From: Priapulus caudatus
Taxonomy: Eukaryota > Priapulida > Priapulimorpha > Priapulimorphida > Priapulidae
Length of the DNA: 22,358 nucleotides
Direction of reading: 5' to 3'
Assembly: GCF_000485595.1 (NCBI RefSeq)
Contig: NW_014577264.1
Location: 39,698 to 62,055 of the forward strand
Shown: one piece after another, positions 1-9,261 of the stretch
Position numbering within the stretch: position 1 is the stretch's first letter
How the letters are laid out: the number at the start of each line of letters is the position of its first letter
Notes under the pieces: model-generated
What the model was told of the DNA's origin: nothing
Database searches by the model: none
Seen by the model: the letters and a program-made list of their open reading frames with translations, nothing else
Made by a program: the position numbers and the translations under genes

Positions 1-44
<44 letters not shown>
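1..44. repeat. (AC)22 microsatellite at the window edge
   Basis: Uninterrupted AC dinucleotide run that continues past the left edge. One of several CA/TG tracts in the window. Confidence 0.97.
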
Positions 45-46
<2 letters not shown>

Positions 47-722
47 CGTAGAATAATTGACAGACAAACAGTGAAGTAATTCGTAACCCTGGCCTAGATG
101 TAATAACTTCTAAAGAGAGTATGAAGTCACTCGCGACCGTATGCCGGTGAAGGTTGGTGGTCAAAGAATCATATCTAAATATTAACCTCAATACAGGCTT
201 AAGGGTCGTGACTGCTTTCTTGTTGAATGAGCCAACTGACATTTACGCTGAGTAGCCGACCCTGATATATTCAATAGTCACACTTGTTAGCCTTCTTACG
301 GATTCACTCGAATGCGTGTGTGGAAATGAAAACAATAATTATATAACAGTACTGAACGATGGGAACGATGGGACGACGAGATAACAAGATGGGACGATGA
401 TCAAAATGTTTGTTGGTATGTAAGTCGATCAATACTCACTTAAATTTAATAACCATGGATAATGTTATCCTTCTCATTGTTATTGATCATCCACAAAGAT
501 ATTTTGGAGGTGAAGTTTGTTTAGTGGGTTTTACAGAGCTTCTAAAAAACGTGTCCCATCTTACCCAGTTCTCTCCTACGACGGCGTGCACTAATCATAG
601 ACGAGAACTACTACACTACAGTGTAGTACCTACATGATTATTATATAAACTCGTGAGACAGCGCTATTTTAGAACGCAGATAAAACTTCTCTGCCATTTA
701 TGAAAAACAAAATAGCTGGTGA
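45..722. other. No supported gene; one short perfect palindrome
   Basis: A plus-strand open frame of 75 codons (410-637) has no recognisable domain and no convincing splice borders. Positions 609-628 form a 9-bp perfect inverted repeat with a 2-base centre (TACTACACT / AGTGTAGTA). GATGGGACGA is repeated loosely around 359-400. If the minus-strand exons at 723-1120 are real, this stretch would be their 3' side. Confidence 0.5.
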
Positions 723-865
723 TCATTTGGAGGAGTAACACCAGGTAGAATCCATGAACAGTTTCACAGAGGTTAGTGCAATCAATGTTCTTAATAGCTG
801 CTCAGGCATCTGTGAACCAGCGCGTAAGCGCACATCCCCAAACATAGACAGCCCACGTCCATGAA
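723..865 (-). CDS. Candidate terminal exon, protein of unknown function
   Basis: On the minus strand a CATTTTAG acceptor is followed by an open frame of about 47 codons ending in TGA at 723-725. The acceptor continues the phase left by the exon at 905-1120 (phase 1, codon C|TT). The residues look protein-like and include LRAGSQMPEQLLRTLIALTS, an amphipathic helix pattern. I recognise no family. If the intron 866-904 were not removed, translation would stop eight codons after the donor. An alternative is that a donor before the TGA leads to further exons. The call rests on splice logic and composition only. Confidence 0.38.
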
Positions 866-904
866 CTAAAATGAATTGTTAAAAAAAAGTCGGCCAATAC
901 TCAC
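866..904 (-). other. Putative 39-nt intron
   Basis: Read on the minus strand it begins GTGAGT, has an eight-T tract and a TTAAC branch-like word, and ends ATTTTAG. Removing it joins two open frames in phase. At 39 nt it is shorter than most animal introns, so it is either a mini-intron or a coincidence. Confidence 0.35.
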
Positions 905-1120
905 GCATACCATGCCTCGCAGCGACACCCGCCCCTGTTTGAGCTTTTAAGATCGTTAAGAAAACAGTATACAGTAGGTAATCCGCTTGTGAGAGGTCAC
1001 GTCTAACTACACAGGGTGTATATAGTCTACTTAGAAAGTCAACTATGGCTGGTGATGAGAAATCATGGGCAGACAGTAATATATGCCACACATCAGTATT
1101 CGTGGCGCGAATCGCTACGC
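905..1120 (-). CDS. Candidate internal exon, protein of unknown function
   Basis: 216 bp on the minus strand between a TTCGATTAG acceptor (1121-1129) and a GTGAGT donor (899-904). The length is a multiple of three with phase 1 at both ends. The translation is about 72 residues without a stop and includes LSAHDFSSPAIVDFLSRLYT followed by a second hydrophobic helix-like stretch (YLLYTVFLTILKA). It has no signal peptide, cysteine pattern or known motif. The upstream candidate exon (1936-2110) ends in phase 1 and joins as G|GC, a glycine. I cannot name the family. The chance of an open stretch this long arising in background DNA is low but not negligible. Confidence 0.42.
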
Positions 1121-1329
1121 CTAATCGAATATTATACAGTTAACAATAAAATGTCTGCATGAATTTACTAAATCTTACTAAATAAAATATCCCGACACGT
1201 AACACGTTCATACACGGACAAGCGCATATAACATGACACTAACACACTGATAGTAAACAAACGGTAGTAAGTAGTATGTAAGTAAGCAATGTACATAATA
1301 TAGGCCTATATATTATAAACATATATTAT

Positions 1330-1451
1330 ATATATGCGTGCGCGTGTGCTTGATACGTAAACGTGAGTGTGGCGTCAGGGGTGCCGTGTGTTTATTGTGT
1401 GGTGCTGTTTATTAGTCAATGTGTGTGTGTTATTGTGTGTGTGTGAGTGTG

Positions 1452-1526
<75 letters not shown>

Positions 1527-1690
1527 GGTGTGTGTGTGTGCGTCGCGCGCGTGAGTCGGTGTGCCGTGTGCGGGTGTTGCTGTCTAATGGTGGTGTGTGT
1601 GTTTTTGTGTGCGTTGCGTGCGTGGTGGCGGTGCGCGCGCGCGTGCATTTGTGTGATATTGTACGTGCGCGGCGCTGTGTCGTGTGCGCC
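1330..1690. repeat. TG-rich simple repeat with a 71-bp pure TG core
   Basis: A pure TG run spans about 1453-1523, flanked by degenerate TG/CG-rich sequence. The alternating purine/pyrimidine composition leaves several long stop-free frames on both strands. These are artefacts of composition, not genes. It lies in what would be the intron between the candidate exons at 1936 and 1120. Confidence 0.95.
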
Positions 1691-1935
1691 ATATATAACT
1701 ATATATTACACTATAGTTACTATAGTATTGTATTATTATTCAGCCAACGCAACTACATATCATCGGCATGCCACAAATATACAGCCAAATGTATAAATGG
1801 CGCATACCAATCTTCCTTTGTTGGCGATACCACTACCCTAAAACTTCTTCAGTAAAAATCTTTCGTGATTTAGATTACTGGCGCATTCGTATAGTCAAAC
1901 ATTAACATAATAACCAGTAAAACAGAAATATTCAC

Positions 1936-2110
1936 CTCGTCTTGACCGCTGATATCCAATGTCGTTTCGCCTGTCACAAAAGTCGTCGATATAAATCAGC
2001 TCGTCCTTATACCGCCTGTTCGTTGTCTGCGCGCCGTTTCTCCACGAGTAACGCAAACTCGCGTCGGTGTGGTTCACAAGCCGCTCCCAGCGACCTTTTA
2101 TAGCTAGCCT
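1936..2110 (-). CDS. Candidate upstream exon of the unknown gene, or untranslated first exon
   Basis: Minus-strand open frame from just after a TGA (2111-2113) to a GAG|GTGAAT donor at 1935. It ends in phase 1, the phase required by the exon at 905-1120. No ATG lies in frame, so it is either an internal exon or an untranslated first exon driven by the TATA box at 2094-2102. The segment is richer in CpG than its surroundings, which favours a promoter or first exon. The encoded stretch includes YKDELIYIDDFCDRR and matches nothing I know. Its size and role are uncertain. Confidence 0.3.
2094..2102 (-). promoter_or_regulatory. TATA-box-like core promoter motif
   Basis: TATAAAAGG on the minus strand in a CpG-rich neighbourhood. 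An inverted CCAAT-type word (CCAATGAA) and a CRE-like TTACGTGA lie upstream (higher coordinates). Transcription would start near 2065-2075 and run toward the candidate exons. The same bases can also be read as open frame, so the promoter and coding readings compete. Confidence 0.4.
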
Positions 2111-2397
2111 TCATTGGCGTCTTTTGCACTTGGCTGGAGTATGCGCGTTCCACGCCACACCTTGAACACTCCCGCCTACTCAGTCACGTAAGCCAAGGAT
2201 TGCCCAATGCGGCTATGAGTACAACCGGCCGTAACGCTTACAGTGCCTTCATCAACATCACACGTTCTGTCTTTGAACAGCAAATAACTGCGCGAGGAAT
2301 GCACCTGTATTGTTTGTTTGTTTGTATAGTCGTTTTGGCCACAACACCAAGGTTACTATGACTGTCTAAAGAAAAAAATGAATGGACACAGACAAAT

Positions 2398-2530
2398 TCG
2401 CAGGGACACGCTCATGCACGCACGAACGGAAGCACGTACACACACACGGACGCACGGACGCACGCACGCACGCACGCACACGCACACACATACACACACA
2501 TGCGCACGCACACATACACACACAAGCACG
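2398..2530. repeat. CA / ACGC simple-repeat tract
   Basis: Mixed ACAC and ACGC units; the clearest ACGC block is about 2455-2480. It is followed by an A/T-rich TATTTATT tract. Open frames here are compositional artefacts. Confidence 0.93.
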
Positions 2531-2539
2531 CATATTTAT

Positions 2540-3650
2540 TTATGTATTTATTTATTTATACTATTATTTAAGTTTAAATAATACATGTGTTATTAATTTC
2601 GTTATTCCGTTTGAAATGCAATCTAAATTATACGTATTGGTGACCTTCTGACAAGATTATGATATTTATTACTTCAGACTTCTCACTTCTTCTTTAAAAT
2701 CTAATGTGTGGCAAAAACATATTTATTGCGCAAATCGATGCTATGTCAAAAATCCCCAATACTGGAAACAGTAGGTCATTGGTGCAAGTAGCTATAGACA
2801 ATCGCTAATTCAACTAAAACAGATGCATGCAGCAAAATTAATTGACGGGATTAAGATTACATAGAAGACGAATGATTATTTGAACGTTGACGGACTCATG
2901 ATACGTACGTAGATGTATATAGATTAATTTTATTTGTACGTCGCGCTTGAAGCCGTACAGTCAGCACACTCTGAGACTCTGACAGAACAATTCTTGACGT
3001 AGAATCCTAGAATTATATACTTCCGCGACCACTTATAGATCTGTGAACGAGATGATCGCATGTCGAACGTAGCCCTCGATTCGCGCATCGAAATAGTTTT
3101 AGATCATCGTGCATGCGTCGGGAAATGTTTAAAGGAACTGGGAAAATGTATTGATGCAGATATATTTTGAAATAAAACCCTAAAACAGACAGAAATTCGA
3201 CCAGGTAATTCATATCACTGTAACGATGATTTGCGAAAATGACGTGCACTAACCTGTACGTATATGATGAAGATATTATTATAGTAAAAACGTTATGATT
3301 AAAATTTGCTCGCTGTCCATTGAAATATAGTAGTTTCTAACGTTTTACTATAGTATGAACTGAGCACGGGTAGACAAGCGCACGTAATTGCTCAATGAAG
3401 TTGTGAGCAAGATGTACGGTAGCGGTGTTCAATTTCGTTCCGAGATAAACGAGAACGTTTTTCAAAAAAACTAACTAACCGTGAGGCATTGGGACGCGAT
3501 GTACACGCAAGCAAAGAGCTTATAATGATAAGAGGTGACACTCGCCAGAAATAGTGTAATTGCCTCAACAGTGCTGCCGCACTGCGGCCGTCTTGATAGG
3601 CTACTTGCAGCGATCATGGCTGCTGCTAATTAAGAAGACAAAGCGAAATG
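2540..3650. other. About 1.1 kb with no supported feature
   Basis: A/T-rich intergenic or intronic sequence. A minus-strand open frame at 3013-3249 and a plus-strand one at 3560-3808 show no domain, no convincing splice borders and no start context. Confidence 0.5.
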
Positions 3651-3712
3651 AAAAATACACAATACACAATATAGATAATATATTACATACAACGAGACAC
3701 GATAAATTAATA
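3651..3712 (+). repeat. 62-bp direct repeat, copy 1
   Basis: Matches 3889-3950 with one mismatch (AATACACAAT against CATACACAAT near the start). The spacing is 238 bp. Such near-identity implies a recent local duplication or two ends of a short direct-repeat element. Confidence 0.9.
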
Positions 3713-3888
3713 CGTTGTACACGTGGGACAGTATTATTCAATTCAATAATTACAGAAACAAACAACAAAATAATAGAATTTAATAATACATATAAACTGA
3801 GAAAATAACCACGGCATGATCTTGTACTGCACGTTGTAGGCCCCTACAATAACCGAATAAGTGAAAAACTGTACACAATACCAAAATA

Positions 3889-3950
3889 AAAAATACACCA
3901 TACACAATATAGATAATATATTACATACAACGAGACACGATAAATTAATA
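3889..3950 (+). repeat. 62-bp direct repeat, copy 2
   Basis: Second copy of the unit at 3651-3712. The 176 bp between the copies is A/T-rich and carries no coding signal. Confidence 0.9.
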
Positions 3951-4179
3951 AATCAACACATATAATAAATGTAACTTTTTGGTGTTCCTTTTACCTAAGC
4001 ACCAGCTTTCTCGCTATAGATCTACAAAACAGTCAGGCGATGCAATAGTACACTACTAGCACAGCAGACTGTCAGTACTCAGGAGAGACTGCTACGCAGG
4101 ATCCCGGATGTCCTGTATTACACACACTCTAGGGAGGTGAATCGGCGCCTTTCGGACTTGGGAGACGCGCTGCCCCTAG

Positions 4180-4260
4180 ATGCAATCAAAGCAGGAGGAT
4201 GAGCTTGTTGAAATGTGGCAGGAACGCCCGTGTCTTTTCGACATTACGAGTGGTCTGTAC
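4180..4260 (+). pseudogene. Truncated MADF / Myb-SANT-like DNA-binding domain
   Basis: Starting at ATG 4180 the frame reads a glutamate-rich lead, then DELVEMWQERPCLFDITSGLY. That is close to the first helix and turn of the MADF domain, whose usual form is LI.LW.ERPCLYD.....Y. A complete MADF domain needs about 80 residues. The similarity here stops after about 27, exactly where a GC-rich hairpin (4278-4331) begins, and the frame then reads unrelated sequence to a stop. MADF proteins occur as host transcription factors and as partner proteins of PIF/Harbinger transposons. This is most likely a broken fragment of one of those. A CCCCTAG just before the ATG could be a splice acceptor. Confidence 0.5.
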
Positions 4261-4277
4261 AGTGCATGCCGGGTCCC

Positions 4278-4331
4278 GCACACGTGGCGATTAGTAGCGC
4301 CAGTACTAGCGATAAAAATCGCCACGTGTGC
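4278..4331. repeat. 15-bp perfect hairpin
   Basis: Arms 4278-4292 (GCACACGTGGCGATT) and 4317-4331 are perfect reverse complements with a 24-base centre. It lies directly after the point where the MADF similarity ends and may mark an insertion or rearrangement junction. Confidence 0.85.
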
Positions 4332-4820
4332 GCCGAGCTTAAACATTCGATTCTTGTTCACGGCGACCGAACATGCGCCGGGCTGCAAATCGCAATCGCA
4401 ATAAATTGGATTGCAGAGCATTAAGGCCCATTCACACCAGAGCTACGCTCATCACGATCGCCCCATGCTCCAAAAATTTGCCCGAGCGTAGTGAGCGTGG
4501 TTGAGAGCGTGGCCAATTGGGCCCCAGCCGGGCCCAGCGCCGATACTACGATCTAATTACGTCGATACTACGATCTAAGTGCGTCTTTACCCCGATCTCA
4601 TTGCGCTCAACAAGCTTTCACCACGCTCAACACCACGCCCGCATCACGCTTGCACTGCGCTCACTGCGTCTTTATTGCGACCAATCAGATCGCATTGCGT
4701 TCGAACGACGCTTGCACTGCGCCTAAGCAACGCTCACCGCGCCTCAACTGCGCGTCAGTCACGCTCCTAGTGCGACTTAATCACGCTCTAGGCAGGCGCC
4801 GACTGCGCTGGCAACGACCA

Positions 4821-4830
4821 TATAAATACC
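4821..4830 (+). promoter_or_regulatory. TATA box inside the 4424-5642 transposon
   Basis: TATAAATACC followed about 100 bp later by an ATG (4934) that opens only 15 codons. It looks like the leftover promoter and leader of the parental autonomous element. Confidence 0.4.
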
Positions 4831-4931
4831 GCGCCGCGTTCTAGACATCATCATTCGTTCTGCCGTGCTGTTCACATCAAGATTATTTTCTACTGATTTT
4901 ATACCCATAATAGTATAATAGTATGCTACAA

Positions 4932-5057
4932 CTATGCCGCCAAAAGAGTTCTATTTCTCCTCCTCATCCTCCTCAGCATGATGAAGGCTTGGCAATCAAT
5001 TAATTCAAGTTGTCCTTCTACGAGAAACATGGCATGGAGTAGTGTTGCCTCATCCAT
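4932..5057 (-). pseudogene. Possible relic of a transposase N-terminus
   Basis: A 41-codon minus-strand frame from ATG 5057 contains LLHAMFLVEGQLELIDCQAF followed by an arginine-rich LRRMRRRNR stretch. Acidic-hydrophobic then arginine-rich starts are typical of PIF/Harbinger transposases, which this transposon's ends also suggest. The downstream DDE domain is missing. The overlapping plus-strand ATG at 4934 is an alternative, so this reading is tentative. Confidence 0.25.
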
Positions 5058-5645
5058 AGTGGACACTGGTGGAGTGGCCAGGGTAGCACCCCAATTTATA
5101 CCCCAAGTTCGCAGGACGTGATCTGAGCGTAACTAACACGTAATGCGAACGCCACAACGGCGTGGTCTGAGCGTGTTGGGCGTAGTACAATCGTAGTACG
5201 AACGGGTCGAGCTTGCTAGAGACGCACCATGGTCATAGCGATATATAGCGTGGTCAGGTCGCAGAGACATCTCCATGGACGTAGTAACAGCGTGATGAAA
5301 ACGTATTGACATCGTGCTGAGAACGGGGCGACAATTTTCACGCACCCGACATGCTTGCGATACGATCATTAAGTTCGTACTACGCTCGAGTTACGTGGGT
5401 ACTACGCCTTCCACGTCTCTAATACGCCCGCACTGCGCTGTCTTTCCGCCATGCTCGCACCACGATTGTTTTGAACATGTTCAAAGTTTGGCCACGCTCT
5501 CCACGCTCATGGTGACTGCACCGCGCTCGATCGCGATCGCAGTACGTCCATATACGTTCATACTGCGTTCTACACGTTTCCACCACGCTCTTAGAGCGTA
5601 GTACGAGCGTAGTGAGATCGGGGCCCTGGTGTGAATGGGGTATTA

Positions 5646-6495
5646 ATTGTCTCACAGAGGTTTTGGGGTACACTACGTATACACGCCAGGAAAATCGTGA
5701 TCCATGTGACGTAAGTCACACAAATAAGTTTAACGTTTGGATATAGGCCTATTTGTAAAATTATTGTCTGAGAATTCAGGAAAATATATTTTGTCATATG
5801 TTAAATCAGAACTAAACAATTCTAGGAGGTGTATGGCATGCCGAAAGAGAACAAAGAGAATTCCATGTATTAGCCGTAGCCCTTTCGTGATTTATGTGTA
5901 CCTCAATCAATACGAACTGAACGGTTACTACAAATATCCAAGCGACCTAGCTCAAAATTGTTTTCCCTGTACATGTTCACAATCCAGAAAGATTAGGCGA
6001 CAGCACCGCTCTGCAGGCAACACTGATTCTCAGCGGGTAATAGGCCTATTTGGTTTGAATTTTATGGTACGTGACATGATATGCACCAATCTGCTAGTAT
6101 ATACGCGCGGCGCCCTGTTCGCAAGACATTTTAGCTGGCACTTTCAATCACATATTCTATCCTTTCCATTTTCTAGCCCCAATACTATACCGCGTTTCTC
6201 ACAACATTCCCTATACCCAACAAATATCCCAGGACGAAGTAATATATTTCTTACTGGGTAAGACAGCCAAACACCTCTATTACTCGCTCTAACATTTTAT
6301 TATGCTCTCACAAACCCCTAGAAATGTCCCATTAATCCTCAAACATATGGAAACAAACAAGACAACAGTGACTCTTAAAAATACATTAGGCCATAACTAT
6401 GTCCATGTCCAATCAGTGTCATACACATTTCCGGTAAACCATGAGACAGGCATGAATATTCATGTCGCTTGGGACGATGCCGAGCGAGGGATACG
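5646..6495. other. No recognised gene; one unexplained 174-codon open frame
   Basis: The plus-strand frame 5737-6261 has no motif, no helix or strand periodicity I can read, and no neighbouring splice signals, so I do not call it a gene. A GTGACGTAAGTCAC palindrome-like word lies near 5706-5719. TAGGCCTAT-type words occur at about 5745 and 6041. Confidence 0.4.
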
Positions 6496-6499
6496 CGTC

Positions 6500-6560
6500 A
6501 GTAAGCGACAGCAGGGGTAAGCAGTAAGCAGGGGTGCAGTAAGCAGGGGTAAGCGACAGC
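6500..6560 (+). repeat. Short minisatellite with AGTAAGC-AGGGGT units
   Basis: GTAAGCGACAGCAGGGGTAA, GCAGTAAGCAGGGGT and a third similar unit follow one another. The repeat is imperfect with unit length about 15-24 bp. Confidence 0.8.
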
Positions 6561-7037
6561 GGGCCCCTCCCATGTAAATACGTAGTAGTAATCTTCGTAA
6601 GATCGCATGATTTCAGACTGCTGTTAGTGATTTGTGTTATAAACATGCATTCGTTCTCTTTTGTTTGCGACTGCCCGCAGATCGATGATGAAGCGAGTTG
6701 CAATGAAAATATTTGGGAAACAGTAGCTATTGTATGTGGAAATTGTTCGCTATATCAACATATAGGACTGTAGGGAGGGCAACTGGCAGTTTCACGCCTA
6801 AGACCAATGCAGGTGCTAATATATAATAAATAGCCAATGACGAATACAAACCGCGCATGAAATTTTCATTTACAGAATAAATTAATTAATTATGCCTCCG
6901 ATATATGTTACCTTGAATTTGATAAAGATTATAAACTATTGGACTTTTAGAGGTAAAACTGCAATATAAATAACTGATTCCTCGGGGAATTGGACAGTGT
7001 CATTTTTATTCAAATATATAAGGTACGCACAAGTAGG

Positions 7038-7133
7038 TACACTGAACGCACGCCGCTGTGAACAAACAACACAAATATAGAGATATGTATCTATATCTGT
7101 GTTGTTTGTGCACAGCAGCGTGCATGCGGTGTA
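7038..7133 (-). other. Long imperfect hairpin, pre-miRNA-like or MITE
   Basis: Arms 7038-7085 and 7088-7133 pair over about 46 positions with six substitutions and a 2-nt bulge. On the minus strand three of the substitutions become G-U wobbles, so a minus-strand transcript would fold better. The loop is only about 2-3 nt, which is atypical for an animal pre-miRNA unless the arms open at the tip. The outer arm halves also resemble hAT-type termini (CAGYRGCGTRC), so a palindromic transposon remnant is at least as likely. Confidence 0.55.
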
Positions 7134-7196
7134 TTTATGTGATGCAGAGGAGCATTTGAACGGCATTTACAGGAAATTGTTACTAATAATACGCGA
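7113..7196 (+). repeat. Dispersed repeat with hAT-like terminus, copy A
   Basis: Begins CAGCAGCGTGCATGCGGT and shares GGAGCATTTGAA, ATTTACAGG and TTACTAATAA in the same order with 7964-8052. The start resembles the CAGTGGCGTA end of many hAT transposons. Confidence 0.6.
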
Positions 7197-7963
7197 AAGA
7201 GAGTAGAGAAACATTAAGACTTTGGTAGTAAATACATTTCCTGTTTATTTACAATCTTTTTATTGAAGCGTACCAAGTGCCTGTGGTTACCATTACGGGA
7301 TTACAAGATTACGATACGTAATTTGTAAATAATGACTAATCGCGGCAAGAAACCAAAATTTAGTCCTACGTAATTTCTTGGAAAAATGGGCGCGTGTTTC
7401 CACCCAAGAGTGGTATGCTCAATTTTTGTAAAATATAATGTATGTATACCCAGTTTCAAACATGTCCGAGGGATCATCTTTGATACATGCAATATCCTGC
7501 GAGACATTCTTTGGTTTGTTCAGTATCCGGTTTCTTCTATACGAGTGTAATTAATTTTTACCATATTGATATTGTATTAATGCTTGTGAATTGCAATGTA
7601 TAGCTCAACTCATGTAGCTCTTCGATAAGCTGGTTAATTTTAATTAACATTAAAAGATGCCATTGTAATTGAGATATTCATAATACAGTCAGAAAGCATT
7701 AATAATATTATGTTAAAAAGCCACTTTATTTGCCTTTCCTACTGGTTGACTTCAAACTTTCAATTTCTATTAGCCTAGCTGTGGGCACAAACATGTGTGT
7801 CGTTTCATTATTAAAATGATTGTAAATAAATCAATTATATTTACTACCAATGCCTAAATGTATATTATTATTCCTTATTATTCTCTATCGCATATACAAA
7901 TTTACAGAAACATATATTCCTGTGTACAAACTCACAGAAACAACTACTTTGTGCGGATATGTG

Positions 7964-8052
7964 CAGTGGCGTACGTGCGGTAAGATAGCGTGTTCTATAG
8001 GAGCATTTGAAAATAATTTACAGGGATTGGAATTATTACTAATAACAGGCGA
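7964..8052 (+). repeat. Dispersed repeat with hAT-like terminus, copy B
   Basis: Begins CAGTGGCGTACGTGCGGT, a very good hAT-type end, and runs parallel to copy A. No matching opposite end with an 8-bp target duplication was found by eye. Confidence 0.6.
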
Positions 8053-8900
8053 GCAACTTTAGCTCCACTTTAAAGCAAACATTTAAAAGAAAGGCTCATT
8101 CGGTGCACTGCTTGCACCATCAAAAATGCTGACTGATTTGTTAAAGCAAGTAGAAAATAGGTTTTAAGCATTTCAATTCATGGCTGGATAACTAGCAGCT
8201 CGATTCCAGCAGATCTGATTGAAGATGTGTATACTCATGTTGGTGTTTCAGCATTATAGAGTCATGCCCGTTGCACCCTACTACATGAAGCAACCCAGTT
8301 TTCTATACGTACGATGCAAGATGTGTTGTTTTTTTCAGACATGAAACGCAAAAGTTGATTAAAGAACCTGTTTAAGACCTTGCCGAAAAGCTTGGTCAAT
8401 TATGCACGAATAAAAGAAAAATGCAATTAAAAATTACGCTGTTCATAAATTTTATTGAGTAAAGATGTGAGGCAAGTGTAAGGGATTAGTGTGTTAACAT
8501 ATATAGGAGTGAAGACAATATTAATGATTAATTTGAATTTGTAGGGCACTAAGACCTATATCCCGATTAGGGTAATTTGAGGACGTATAATTTCCACGTG
8601 TAATTTGAGGAAATTGTTTGTACACAAATGCATAATTTTTTTGGTAAAGGGAGAATGATCCAACCCGCGACTTGTTTTTAATATATTTTAACATGTTCAA
8701 TTTTAAGTGAAAAGTACAAAAAGTATTGCGTTTTATTGTTATTAAAAAGCCATAATTGATTTAATAAAAAATAGCAAGCCAAGATTGTCTTAGGGTAGGC
8801 CTACTTTACTGGTTACAGTTTTTATCTCGACTTCAACGACGCTCCGTGTCCAAGCGAACAATCCAGATGAGAGACCGGATACCAGAGAAGCGTCGCCTGA
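8053..8900. other. No supported gene
   Basis: A/T-rich. Around 8180-8340 the plus strand has short open pieces (for example TSSSIPADLIEDVYTHVGVS) broken by stops. They could be very old coding debris, but I match them to nothing. The stretch rises in GC from about 8830 toward the palindromes at 8945. Confidence 0.4.
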
Positions 8901-8944
8901 GAGGTGTTGATCCTGCCCGCTAAGCACGGATCTTTCGCGCCGCA

Positions 8945-8976
8945 GTTCCGCGGCAAGGCGCACGCAACCGCGGAAC
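8945..8976. repeat. 9-bp GC palindrome
   Basis: GTTCCGCGG (8945-8953) and CCGCGGAAC (8968-8976) form a perfect stem around 14 bases. It lies in a CpG-rich patch of about 8870-9060. Confidence 0.85.
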
Positions 8977-9000
8977 GTCCTACGAAAGTATCACGCGCTG

Positions 9001-9054
9001 GCAGCTATTGATCCGTGCGCCAATCGAAAGCGCGGCGCACGGATCAATTGCTGC
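9001..9054. repeat. 21-bp near-perfect hairpin
   Basis: Arms 9001-9021 and 9034-9054 (core ATTGATCCGTGCGCC) pair with one mismatch across a 12-base loop. Its position beside other GC palindromes suggests the subterminal part of a transposon. Confidence 0.9.
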
Positions 9055-9140
9055 AGGAACAGTCTCGAATTTTAGCGGGTCTAATTCACTGGCAAACATA
9101 TGCACACGCCATCGCGCAGGTCTAATTGCGATGTTTCACG

Positions 9141-9148
9141 TGACGTCA
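9141..9148. promoter_or_regulatory. Perfect CRE palindrome, left end
   Basis: TGACGTCA, the full CREB/ATF consensus, also nested in an 8-bp inverted repeat CACGTGAC / GTCACGTG (9137-9144 and 9157-9164). It is part of the element's terminal inverted repeat. Confidence 0.6.
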
Positions 9149-9261
9149 TAGATCAGGTCACGTGTATTTGTTATGTGTTGTTGGTTGGCAGAAGCGAAGC
9201 GTGCTGCTTGACATTTACAAATGAATGACCACATGTTCTGATAGAAAGCGCTGTTTATGTA

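Larger units (their letters stand above)
4424..5642. mobile_element. Non-autonomous DNA transposon, PIF/Harbinger-like or other TTA(A)-target family
   Basis: The ends share CCATTCACACCAG in inverted orientation (left 4428-4440, right 5626-5638). With TTA as target duplication (4421-4423 and 5643-5645) both terminal repeats are 17 bp and differ only in the outer three bases. A TTAA target, as in Kolobok or piggyBac, also fits the flanks. The first and last 400 bp are dense in CGCTC/GAGCG words on both strands, a pattern expected of repeated transposase-binding sites. The centre holds a TATA box and a short relic reading frame. No transposase catalytic domain is present, so it would need help in trans. 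Confidence 0.72.

Noticed and set aside
1367-1855. Open frames of 105-162 codons over the TG tract
   Set aside because: They encode Cys-Val or Thr-His runs produced by the dinucleotide repeat.
5737-6261. 174-codon plus-strand open frame
   Set aside because: No motif, no protein-like periodicity, no splice or promoter context.
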